Assembly (NCBI GenBank): GCA_033063855.1
Contig: CP093831.1
Coordinates: forward strand, 26,536,001 to 26,600,000
Direction of reading: 5' to 3'
Length of the DNA stretch: 64,000 nt
From: Smittia aterrima
Lineage: Eukaryota > Arthropoda > Insecta > Diptera > Chironomidae
How positions within the stretch are numbered: the stretch's first letter is position 1; each line of letters opens with the position of its first letter. A program made the translations under genes and the position numbers. Of this stretch, positions 46,622-55,795 are shown one piece after another. A model generated the notes under the pieces. That model worked only from the letters and a program-made list of their open reading frames with translations, ran no database searches and had not been told where the DNA came from.

Positions 46622-48343
46622 ATGGAGATCTATTGCAAGTTTCGCTTGAGTGGAGATAAATACACTTGCTTTCCCGAAGCAAATATAATTGAGAAGGATC
46701 AAGTGATTAAAAAGTTTAAAGGAGCTCACAACAAAGGAAAAACTGACAATGACGTCGAACGCGTGGAGTTCTTTAAAACAAATGTGAATTATTTTCCTCG
46801 AGGTCTCGAAAAGCATTTTCCTAATCTCACTCGCTTGAATATGTCAATCTGTGACATCAAGGAAATTTCTAAAAACGATTTGAAAGGACTCCAGGGACTT
46901 GTTAGTCTTCAAATTGACAGATGGAAGTTGACATCATTGCCTGACGATTTACTGACCGAAATGCCAAATTTACGAACAGTTTCATTTGAAGATAACAGAA
47001 TCGAGTTCGCATCATCAGATCTTTTGAAACCTTTGATTGGACGAGAAAATGTTAAAGTAAGCCTTATAGGAAACAAAAGCATTGATGCTTTGTTCTGGCC
47101 AGGAGACGACGCTTCATTGAAATCACTTGAAGCTCTCATGAAGCTGATCGACCGGAAGTGCATCAAACCAATTGTTGTTCCTGATCTCATGGACATTAAC
47201 TGTAAATTTAATGTTTTCACTGTTCAGTCATTACACATTTATGAGTGTTATGTAGAAGAAAACATCATTATCGAGAACAATCATGAGATCAAAGAATTTA
47301 TTGGAATTCACGAAAAAGGAAAAACTCACAAGAGCGTCAAATGGCTTTGGTTTAATAAAAAAGCGGTCAAACTGTTTCCTCGCGGTCTTCAAAAGCATTT
47401 TCCTAATCTCACTCATTTGTTTATCAATGAGAGCGACATCAAAGAAATTTCGAAAATTGATTTGCAAGGACTCGAGAAACTTCAAGTGCTTCATATTCAA
47501 AATGCTCAATTGACTTCATTGCCCGATGATTTATTCACTGAAATGGAAAGTTTGCGAGAAATTTCATTTTACGGAAACCAAATCGAGTTCGCCTCTTCAG
47601 AACTTTTAAAACCTTTGCTTGGAAGGAATAAAGTTAAAGTGAATCTTCGAGGAAACCAAAATATTAACGCTCGTTACGATCCAGGAGCTGATGGTTCATT
47701 AGAATCACTTGAAGAGCTGATGAAGTTGATTGATGAAAAGTGCATCAAACCATTTGTCATTCCTTATCCCGCTGATTTCAATCCAAACCTAAAAGAAATG
47801 TGGATCTCAGGAAAGTTTTCTGATCTCACGATCATCGCTGGTGAAAAAAAGTTCAAAGTTCACAAAGCAGTTTTAGGAATGCGAAGTCAAATGTTTGCTC
47901 AAATCTTGGAAGATCAAATCGAAGCAGCTGTGATAAATATTCCAGAATTCAGTGCAAACTCTGTTGAAGCTTTGCTGAAATTCATTTACACGAACGAGAT
48001 CTCGGATGATGGAAACGCAAAGGAAAATTTTGACATTGCCAACAAATTCGAAGTCGCAGCAATGAAAACAATTTGCGAGAAAATTATTTGTGAACAGGTT
48101 AACAAAGCGAATGCTTGGGAAACTTTCTTGTTCGCTCATCGATTCTCATCTGAACCAATCAAGAAAAAGGCATTTCAACAAATTGTTAAAGAAATGCCCG
48201 ACAAAGTTCCAGACAAACTTATGGTAGATCCTGAGACAATAAAGAAATTGTTGGATGCTCGAGAAGTTTACGACGTTGCTCGTCGAGCTTGTGAAGAAAT
48301 TTTGCCAAAATCGAAGAAAATGAAACTTTCAAACAATAAATGA
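46622..48343 (+). CDS. Double-LRR BTB-BACK protein
   Basis: 573 aa, intronless. The first LRR opens like that of 41117 (RLSGDKYTCFPEANIIE) but diverges after about residue 27, consistent with recombination. Second LRR from PDLMDINCKFNVF, nearly identical to 41117 and 55796. The BTB belongs to another type (LEDQIEAAVINIPEFSANSVEALL) and the BACK reads SSEPIKKKAFQQIVKEMPDKVPDKLM, shared with 54312 and 58209. Basic tail KSKKMKLSNNK. Thus the same second LRR is joined to different BTB types in different genes. Confidence 0.88.
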   Translation: MEIYCKFRLSGDKYTCFPEANIIEKDQVIKKFKGAHNKGKTDNDVERVEFFKTNVNYFPRGLEKHFPNLTRLNMSICDIKEISKNDLKGLQGLVSLQIDRWKLTSLPDDLLTEMPNLRTVSFEDNRIEFASSDLLKPLIGRENVKVSLIGNKSIDALFWPGDDASLKSLEALMKLIDRKCIKPIVVPDLMDINCKFNVFTVQSLHIYECYVEENIIIENNHEIKEFIGIHEKGKTHKSVKWLWFNKKAVKLFPRGLQKHFPNLTHLFINESDIKEISKIDLQGLEKLQVLHIQNAQLTSLPDDLFTEMESLREISFYGNQIEFASSELLKPLLGRNKVKVNLRGNQNINARYDPGADGSLESLEELMKLIDEKCIKPFVIPYPADFNPNLKEMWISGKFSDLTIIAGEKKFKVHKAVLGMRSQMFAQILEDQIEAAVINIPEFSANSVEALLKFIYTNEISDDGNAKENFDIANKFEVAAMKTICEKIICEQVNKANAWETFLFAHRFSSEPIKKKAFQQIVKEMPDKVPDKLMVDPETIKKLLDAREVYDVARRACEEILPKSKKMKLSNNK

Positions 48344-48564
48344 ATATTTAAATAAACTTTGATAACTGAGATCCAATGTTCCGATTTTTTTATAGCCAAT
48401 TAAACTTTCAAAACCAAAATTAAAGAAACTGCAATAAAATTAATAATTCTGAGAAACGTCTGCACGGAAAATCCTTTTGAGTTCTAAATTCATTTCTCTC
48501 GACCTCTTGACGAAAACGCACACGAAACGATCACCCACCGGTCACTACCCTTACATAAATTAAT

Positions 48565-48840
48565 ACATTACGTCAAATGGGTTTGGTTAAATGAAAAACG
48601 AAGTGTTCGCTAAACTTTTGGAAGATCAAAGCGAGGCGATGGATATAAAAACTGCTGACACAGTCCGTTGAAGCTTTGTTGAATTTCATTTACACGAATG
48701 AAATCTCGGAAGAAGGAAATGCAAAGGAAAACTTCGAAATCGCCAATAAATTCTCATCTCAAATGCTGAAGGAAAAAGCATTTCAACAAGTTTCCATTCA
48801 GTTGATTGCTAAGAAAATTCCTGAATAATTGCCAATCAAA
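48565..48840 (+). pseudogene. Degenerate LRR-BTB-BACK fragments
   Basis: A scrap of the second-LRR type (GTCAAATGGGTTTGGTT) is joined to BTB pieces (GAAGTGTTCGCTAAA, ATTTACACGAATGAAATCTC) and BACK pieces (TTCTCATCTCAAATGCTGAAG), with frameshifts and deletions. It ends near LIAKKIPE followed by a stop. Confidence 0.7.
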
Positions 48841-48993
48841 TTTTCTCTTATTATCTCGTTCAGCAAATAAACTACAAGTTGCTTATCCTGAGATTTTATA
48901 CCTCAGGAGAGACAAGAATTGATCCCGAAAAGCACAAACACAAGAGCGAATCTCATTCTTCACTAATTTGAGTGCAAAGAGAAAATATTTTCT

Positions 48994-49028
48994 TTAGTTC
49001 GTGACAAATTTTTAAAGACGAAAGTTCT
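48994..49028 (+). promoter_or_regulatory. Inr-variant + DPE of the pseudogene at 49057
   Basis: TTAGTT with A+1 at 48996; AGTTCT at 49023-49028 (+28). Upstream 80 bp resembles that of the gene at 39680. Confidence 0.5.
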
Positions 49029-49056
49029 CAAGAGAAGAAAAAGAAATCAGTTAGAC

Positions 49057-49935
49057 ATGGAGATCAATTGTTACTTTAAAGTTAATTCAAAAAATGTCTA
49101 CATATGTGGGGTTACTGAAACATCCATAACTGAGAAGGATCATGTGATTAAAGAATTTAAAGGAAATCACAAAGAAGAAAAAAGTCACAATGATGTTCGA
49201 CGCGTTATCATCTTCCGTCAAAAAACTGTGAATTATTTTCCACAAAGTCTCGAAAAGCATTTTCCAAATCTCACTCAAATGGTTTTAAATGGCTGTGGCA
49301 TCAAAGAAATTTCAAAAAATGATTTGAAAGGACTCGAGGGACTTGTTAGTCTTCGTATTGAAAAATGTCAATTGACTTCACTGCCCGACGATTTGTTCAC
49401 CGAAATGCCAAACTTACGATCAGTTTCATTCGCACGCAACAAAATCGAGTTCGCATCGTCAGAATTTTTAAATCCTTTGATTGGAAGAGAAAATATTAGG
49501 GTGAACCTTCAAAAAAACAAAAATATTGATGCTTGCTTCTGGGCACGACGTGACGATTCAACGAAATCTCTTGAAGAGCTGATGAAGTTGATAGACCAGA
49601 AATGCTCCGAAATTGCTCTGTCAATTTTATAATTTTATAATATTTTAGGAATGCAAAGCGAAGTGTTCGCTTAAATGTTTGAAAGTCAAAACGTTCCAGA
49701 GATGAAACTTCCATACTTCAGCTCGCAGTCAGTTGAGGCTTTACTCAAATTCATTTACACGAACGAAATCATGAGAGAAGAAAATGCAACGGAATACTTT
49801 GAAATTGCTGACCAGTTCAAAGTCATAGAAATGAAATCGATTTACGAGAAAATTATTTGCGATCAACTTGACGAAGAAAACGCTTGGGAAACTTTTCTGT
49901 TCGCTCATCGATTCTCATCTCAACTGCTGAAGGAG
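49057..49935 (+). pseudogene. Broken LRR-BTB-BACK gene interrupted at its 3' end
   Basis: Codons 1-191 encode an intact LRR module (MEINC, YICG, FPNLTQMVLNGCGIKEIS, LPDDLFTEMPNL, cap DQKC) and stop just after SEIALSI. Compared with its closest relative at 39680, the linker and first third of the BTB are deleted. The rest follows at about 49640-49935 with an in-frame TAA in VFA-stop-MFESQ, and BACK up to FSSQLLKE. There similarity ends abruptly at about 49936 and foreign repeat-rich DNA begins. The LRR part could be translated alone. Confidence 0.75.
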
Positions 49936-49963
49936 ATGAGAACAAATCGGGAGATTTTGAAAC

Positions 49964-50343
49964 ATGCGCAATTCAGGGAATAACGATGTATTCACTGATT
50001 ATGGAACTTTCCAAACACAAGCACATGGTAAGTCTTATACTATTGTACTATAGTACTATTGTACTATTACATTATACTATGATTTATACTATAGACACTT
50101 AATCAATAAGATTCATCTCTTTCAGATACGCAGACCAGCAACCAACAAATTCTAATTCAACGAACGAAAATGGTTATGGAAGCTGCTTTCGAGGATAAAA
50201 TGAGAACGTATCTCTACCTAACACGAAACGTACAATCAAACAATCCGAAGATAAACAGTGCATTGGAGAAGTTGAGAAATGATTTTGACGTAATTCATGG
50301 AAAGATGGAAGCTTTAACTTACAACGATTTTAGTATCCCATAA
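49964..50343 (+). CDS. Small two-exon gene of unknown function
   Basis: Exons 49964-50027 and 50126-50343, spliced GT-AG, give a 93-aa protein (MRNSGNND... to NDFSIP). An in-frame stop lies two codons before the ATG, and AATAAA lies at 50347-50352. Helix-prone and polar (TKMVMEAAFEDKMRTYLYL, SALEKLRNDFDVIHGKMEAL), without recognisable domain, signal peptide or membrane segment. Its 98-nt intron begins GTAAGT and is filled with ACTATTG/ACTATAG repeats, the same kind of intron as in the gene at 50704, so both probably arrived together. Alternatively it is the 3' end of a gene whose 5' exons lie elsewhere. Confidence 0.5.
50028..50125 (+). repeat. ACTATAG-type repeat intron in the small gene
   Basis: Irregular units ACTATTGT, ACTATAGT and ACTATGAT between the GTAAGT donor and TTTCAG acceptor. 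Confidence 0.7.
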
Positions 50344-50407
50344 AGAAATAAAAACATTATTTCAACTCTAATATTATTCATTTGTTTTTTTACTTATACT
50401 TACAGAT

Positions 50408-50515
50408 CTATAAAACTATAATACTACAATACTATAGGACTATAATACTATAGGACTATAATACTATAATACTATAGGACTATTATACTATAGTACTATA
50501 GGACTATAGTACTAA
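50408..50515 (+). repeat. ACTATAG repeat array between the two insert genes
   Basis: About 100 bp of 7-8 bp units (AATACTAT, AGGACTAT, AGTACTAT) downstream of the small gene's poly(A) signal and 75 bp before the TATA box of the next gene. Confidence 0.8.
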
Positions 50516-50589
50516 CAAAATTTAACGTATCTGTAAATTTAAATTTATTCACCTTTTTCAACTCAACAGGCTCGGCGCGAAAAAAAAAT

Positions 50590-50626
50590 TATAAAAGCCG
50601 ATGCATTTCGCAAATTTTTCTCATTT
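50590..50626 (+). promoter_or_regulatory. TATA box + Inr of the chimeric gene
   Basis: TATAAAAG at 50590-50597 and TCATTT at 50621-50626 (A+1 at 50623), placing the TATA at -33. 5'UTR 81 nt. This differs from the TATA-less Inr/DPE promoters of the surrounding LRR-BTB genes. Confidence 0.6.
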
Positions 50627-50703
50627 CGCATTGAATATTGAAGCACGGCGGAGCTCTTCAATTTTTTCAGAGTGAATTTTGTGAAAAGTGATAAGTGATT
50701 AGA

Positions 50704-53382
50704 ATGGCAGGAAAACGAGGATTGGAAGAAGGAAAGAAGAATTCGCAGGACAAACGACGACGTGTTGAGAACGAAGCAGAAGAATGTGGTGTCGAGCAAC
50801 CCGAATTAACGGAAGATCAGCTTGCACAGATCATTCTGTAAGTATAAATTTTTTTATACTATGAGATAGGACTATATGACTATAAGACTATAGGACTATA
50901 GTACTATAGGACTATAGGGATATAGTACTATAGTCCTATACAAAAATATAAATTTTTGTATTTTTCAAAAAATTTATTTTGTCATATTTTTTTGTAGGCA
51001 CATCAACAATAATGGCAACATGAACGAAATCGTGGCGGGCGTCCGAGTCGCAGACTTCATGGCGGAACAGGAGCATTATACGGCATCAGTTATTGGAGTC
51101 AGTCGATTGGCGCAAAACACCATGACGAAAATTAAATCGATCACAGATGCATACAAAAGGTAAGATACTATAGGACTATAGGACTATAGGACTATAGGAC
51201 TATAGTCCTATAGGACTATTACAAATTTATCTTTTAAATACAATTTTTTCCCTTTCTATTTTCAGAACATTGAATGATGTGCAAACTGCAAATGCCGCCA
51301 AAATGAAAGCGCTTCAAAGAAAAGTTGCCGAGGCAGAATCTCAACGTCGTCGGTTAGAAGAAGAAAGAAATGTTCCGACCTCAAGTCGTGAAACCGTTCG
51401 CCGTGATGCCGAGCGAGAACGTCAGACATCTCGTAGAGAAGATCGTCGAGATGAGCAACGTCAGCGAGCACGACAACGTCCTCCATCACCTCCGGCACCT
51501 ATTGTACAACGACGTGGAAGCCGTGATGTAAGTTATACTATCAATTCATACTATAGGACTATAGGACTATAGGACTATAGAACTATAGGACTATCTAAAT
51601 TTTATATTCTATTAATACAATTTTTTTTCTTTTAAGGCTATAATAAACGAACATCGACTTGTCTTCAACGACACTTTTGAAACAATCGCAGACATAAACA
51701 ATTCTGCTTTGCGAAACGCGCTGTTCAACTCATTGATGTCCGTGATTTCATTCGTGTATGGAGATCACGTGAACGCAAATAGTTTTGATCCGGAATACGC
51801 TAAACGAAAGCTTCGCGGTTATGTTCCTAAAATTCGTGTAAGTATAATAGACTATAGTCCTATAGGACTATAGGACTATAGTCGTATTAATTATAAATAC
51901 TTGTTTCAGGATCCTTTGCTCAACTCAAAATACTTAATTGAACGATGCTTCGACCGTGATCGATTTGATGCTTGTAACGCTCGCAACAACACTCGAGGAT
52001 TCATGGGCAAAGAATGTTATGAATGTTTGTTGTGCGACATTATGATCAATCATTCCAGTAAAAAGGAGACGCATCAATATAATACGGTGTCACATCATCT
52101 TGCTCACGGTAAGATTCTATTCATACTATAGTACTATAGAACTATAGACTATAGAACTATAGACTATAGAACTATAGTTTACACTTGGGATTTTTTAATA
52201 ATTTTTTTCTTATTTTTATTTCAGGACTCATCCAGAACTCGCCAGAGTACAATTGGTCCATTCGAATGCTCCAACGACAATTGTCACGTCCTACGATTCA
52301 CTGGCACAAGGAGTGTTACGTTTGCGGCGTTGGATTTACGTCGTTGAGAGATGCTGGTGACCACTTCCAGACATTGCGTCACAAAATAATGTTGGCTTGC
52401 ACAGCGGTAAGTGAAATTGTACTATCAGTTGTACTATAGTACTATAGAACTATCAGTACTATCAGTTGAACTATAATTTTAAATTTTATTTTTTAGCTTG
52501 GTCTCTATAGTATCACGACGTTATACGATGATTTGAAGGATTTGATCGAAAAGTTGAGAATTGCGTTGAAGGTCAATAGATTGAACTTCCACTTAGTAAA
52601 CTGGAATAACGCTCATCTTGACGACGTTTCGTCGACTGACACGTCAAGCTGTTCAATACAATCACAGTCGACCAATTCGGAAAGTTCACGATCTTCAAGA
52701 AGTAAGTTGTACTATAGTAATGTACTACTAATCGTACTATCACTCTTGTTTCATTTCAGGTCGTATAAAACAAGAACCCAACGAGACAGCTCTGTCAACA
52801 TTTATAGATCCTCATCAAACTGACTTCAACTCGAACTTTAAAGAAATGTGGGTCTCAGGAGGATTCTCTGATCTCACGATCATCGCTAATGACAAGGAGT
52901 TAAAAGTTCACAAGAAAATTCTTGGAATGCAAAGCGAAGTGTTCGCTCAATTATTTGATAGTCAAGACGTTGCAGAAATAAAATTACCAAACTTTAGTTC
53001 TCAGTCAGTTGAGGCTTTACTCAAATTCATTTACACGAACGAGGCCTCGGAAGAAAATGCAAATGAAAACTTTGAAATTGCTGACCAGTTCAAAGTCGCA
53101 GAAATGAAATCGGTTTACGAGAAAATTATCTGCGATCAAATCAACAAAGCGAACGCTTGGGAAACTTTTCTGTTTGCTCATCGCTTCTCATCTCAACTTC
53201 TGAAGAAAAAAGCATTTCATCAAATTGCTCGAAATGTTAAAGAAGACTTGCCAGACGAACTCATGGAAGATCCGGAGACATTAAAGAAATTGTTGGATGC
53301 TCGAGAAGTTTACGACGTGGCTCGTCGAGCCTACGAAGAAATTTTGCCAAAATCAAAGAAAATGAAACTTACAAACAAATGA
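50704..53382 (+). CDS. Chimeric gene: novel zinc-finger protein spliced to a BTB-BACK exon
   Basis: Eight exons: 50704-50837, 50998-51159, 51266-51527, 51637-51837, 51910-52108, 52225-52406, 52497-52701 and 52760-53382. All introns are GT-AG with GTAAG donors; the frame is continuous for 655 aa. Residues 1-448 are unrelated to the family: a basic start (MAGKRGLEE, KRRR), a helical segment, a coiled coil and Arg-rich run (exon 3), then two U1/matrin-like C2H2 fingers: C292-x2-C295-x12-H308-x6-H315 and C350-x2-C353-x12-H366-x5-H372. A Ser-rich tail follows. Exon 8 (449-655) starts RIKQEPNETAL and encodes linker, BTB and BACK almost identical to 41117. AATAAA at 53398-53403. I do not recognise the N-terminal part; it may be RNA- or DNA-binding through the fingers. 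In-frame joining across a good acceptor argues for a real gene fusion. Confidence 0.8.
50838..52759 (+). repeat. Seven introns built from ACTATAG repeats
   Basis: Introns 50838-50997, 51160-51265, 51528-51636, 51838-51909, 52109-52224, 52407-52496 and 52702-52759 (58-160 nt). Each starts GTAAG, carries runs or singles of (A/G)GACTATAG, AGTACTATAG or AGAACTATAG, and ends in a T-rich acceptor. Some contain the palindrome GGACTATAGTCC. None of the other spliced genes in the window has such introns. Confidence 0.85.
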
Positions 53383-53526
53383 ATTTTTATATATTTAAAT
53401 AAACTTTGATAACTGAGATCCAAGATTCCGATTTTTTATATACAATTAAACTGCAATAAAATTTATAATTACAAGAAAAACATCTGCACAGAAAATTACA
53501 AGTGGCATTAGTAACGAACTTACTGT

Positions 53527-54110
53527 AGGGTTTTTCGTCCGTTAGGCTAATTACATGTGGTGGGACTTTGCTGAGTTAATTGATCAGAGATTTATCTATC
53601 CAATATGTGGAGCTGGGATTTTCTGGAATTTAATGCTTTATCTCGACCAGCTGATCACTTTTTGTAAATAACTCAATGCTCTAACTCCAAAGGAAAAAAG
53701 TTTCGCTTAGCGCTGGTCGAAGTTGGACTCATATCTGGTCCAGTTCTGGGACCCAAGGATTCGTTCAATTATGCTGAACATTTCTGGTGAAAAAGTGTCA
53801 GCGGAAATGTTCTCAAAACTGAATAAATAGAAAAAGTCGAAAAATTTGTAGGATGTCACTCCAGACTCATGCACCGTGGACCTGAGCTGTCAAATCCAAT
53901 TTTAAATTCGTCTCATCCATAAATCGAACCAAATGGCAAAAACCAGAAGTAGCTAGCTGCTTCCGTTCTCGAAATAATCGAATCATAAGAAAAAATCGAC
54001 TTTTTGTATGGAGATTCCAGGTATTGAGTTGCATTCGAAAGTTATTTCAATAACGGACCACGGACAAACCAGTCACAATAGAATGTTCCATCCTTCGGAT
54101 GAAAAACCCT
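53527..54110 (+). mobile_element. MITE-like element (copy 2)
   Basis: Ends AGGGTTTTTCGTCCG (53527) and CGGATGAAAAACCCT (to 54110), with an outer AAGTGGCA-TAGTAACGAACTTACT as in copy 1. Internal part shares CATAAATCGAACCAAATGGCAA and GACTTTTTGTATGGAGATTC with copy 1 but is longer. Same relative site after a BTB gene as copy 1, so the two probably spread by spacer duplication. Confidence 0.55.
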
Positions 54111-54246
54111 AAAAAAGAAAACCTTTTGTGCTCTAAATTTATTTCTTTTTACCTGTTGACGAGAACGCACACAAAACGATCACTCACCGGTCACTACACT
54201 CACAACAATTACAAACACATTTAAATGCTTTAGGAGAAAAATATTT

Positions 54247-54281
54247 TCAGTTCGTGACAGATTTTCAAAGTTAAAGGTTCT
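54247..54281 (+). promoter_or_regulatory. Inr + DPE of the gene at 54312
   Basis: TCAGTT with A+1 at 54249; GGTTCT at 54276-54281 (+28). Confidence 0.7.
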
Positions 54282-54311
54282 CAAGATAAGAAAAAATTAA
54301 TTCAAATCGAT

Positions 54312-55457
54312 ATGGAGATCAAGTGCATGTTTAAGATTGCTTCGATAAATTCAGAAAAACTCTACACGTGCAAAGTTACTGAAACATCCATAATCGAGAA
54401 GGATCATGCGATTAAAAAGTTTAAAGGAATTCACAAAAGAGGAAAAGTTAACAAAAACGTCAAACGCGTTTGCTTCGATCAAACAAATGTGAATTATTTT
54501 CCTCGAGGTCTCGAGAAGCATTTTCCTAATCTCACTCAATTGGACATAATTAGCGCTGGCATCAAAGAAATTTCGAAAAATGATTTGAAAGGACTCGGGG
54601 GACTAAAGCTTCTTCGTATTATATATAGTGGATTGACGACATTGCCCGACGATTTGTTCATCGAAATGCCAAACTTGAGAGAAATTTTTTTATTTGGCAA
54701 TCAAATTGAGCTCACATCTTCGGAATTTTTAAAACCTTTGCTTGGAGGAAATAAAGTTAAAGTAAATCTTCGAGGAAACAAAAATATTTCCGCTTGTTAC
54801 TGGCCAGGACGTAACAATTCAACGAAATCTCTTGAAGAGCTCATGAAGTTGATTGACGAAAAATGCATCAAACCATTTGTCATTCCTGATCCGGCTGATT
54901 TTAATCCAAAACTTAAAGAAATGTGGATTTCAGGAAAGTTTTATGATCTCACGATCATCGCAGGTGAAAAGAAGTTCAAAGTTCACAAAGCTGTTTTAGG
55001 AATGCGAAGTCAAATGTTCACACAAATCTTGGAAGATCAAAGCGAGGCAGCTGTGATAAAGATTCCAGAATTCAGTGCAAACACAGTTGAGGCTTTGCTG
55101 AAATTCATTTACACGAACGAGATCTCGGAAGATGGAGACGCAAAGGAAAATTTTGACATTGCTGACAAATTCAAAGTCGCAGCAATGAAAACAATTTGCG
55201 AGAAAATTATTTGTGAACAAGTAAACGAGGAAAACGCTTGGGAAACTTTCTTGTTCGCTCATCGATTCCCATCTCAACCAATCAAGAAAAAGGCATTTCA
55301 ACAAATTGTTAAAGAAATGCCCGACAAGGTTACAGACGAACTCATCGAAGATCCCGAGACATTAAAGAAATTGTTGGATGCACGAAAAGTTTATGCTCGT
55401 CGAGCTTGTGAAGAAATTTTGCCAAAATCAAAGAAAATGAAACTTTCAAACAATTAA
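54312..55457 (+). CDS. LRR-BTB-BACK protein
   Basis: 381 aa, intronless. MEIKC start and LYTC second cysteine; N-terminal wording (FKIASINSE) shared with 55796. LRR FPNLTQLDIISAGIKEIS, LPDDLFIEMPNL; the later LRR segment (LLGGNKVKVNLRGNKNI) resembles the second LRR of the double genes. The BTB has FYDLTIIAGEKKFKVHKAVL, with Tyr for the usual Ser, and type LEDQSEAAVIKIPEFSA. BACK NEENAWETFLFAHRFPSQPIKKKAFQQIVKEMPDKV; basic tail KSKKMKLSNN. Intact. Confidence 0.88.
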   Translation: MEIKCMFKIASINSEKLYTCKVTETSIIEKDHAIKKFKGIHKRGKVNKNVKRVCFDQTNVNYFPRGLEKHFPNLTQLDIISAGIKEISKNDLKGLGGLKLLRIIYSGLTTLPDDLFIEMPNLREIFLFGNQIELTSSEFLKPLLGGNKVKVNLRGNKNISACYWPGRNNSTKSLEELMKLIDEKCIKPFVIPDPADFNPKLKEMWISGKFYDLTIIAGEKKFKVHKAVLGMRSQMFTQILEDQSEAAVIKIPEFSANTVEALLKFIYTNEISEDGDAKENFDIADKFKVAAMKTICEKIICEQVNEENAWETFLFAHRFPSQPIKKKAFQQIVKEMPDKVTDELIEDPETLKKLLDARKVYARRACEEILPKSKKMKLSNN

Positions 55458-55733
55458 ATTTTAATTCACGTAGAATTTTTAAATATTTAAATAAACTTTG
55501 ATAACTGAGATCCAAGATTCCAGTTTTTTGCCAATTAAACTATCAAAACCAAAATTATAAGGACTGCAATAAAATTAATAATTCTAAGAAAAACATCTGC
55601 ACAGAAATTCTTTTTGAGTTCTAAATTCATTTCTTTCTACCTGTTTACGAAGCGCACACGAAAGGATCACTCACCAGTCACTACACTCACAAAAGTTACA
55701 AACACATTTACATGCTGTAGGAGAAAAATATTT

Positions 55734-55768
55734 CCAGTTCGAGGCAGAATTTCAAAGTTGAAGGTTCT
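55734..55768 (+). promoter_or_regulatory. Inr-variant + DPE of the gene at 55796
   Basis: CCAGTT with A+1 at 55736 (first T replaced by C); GGTTCT at 55763-55768 (+28). Confidence 0.6.
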
Positions 55769-55795
55769 CGAGTTAAAAAAAAAATTCAGATCGAC

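Noticed and set aside
50838..52759. ACTATAG arrays as a CRISPR-like or telomeric array
   Set aside because: Units are short, irregular, have no spacers and are confined to introns and one spacer of a eukaryotic locus.
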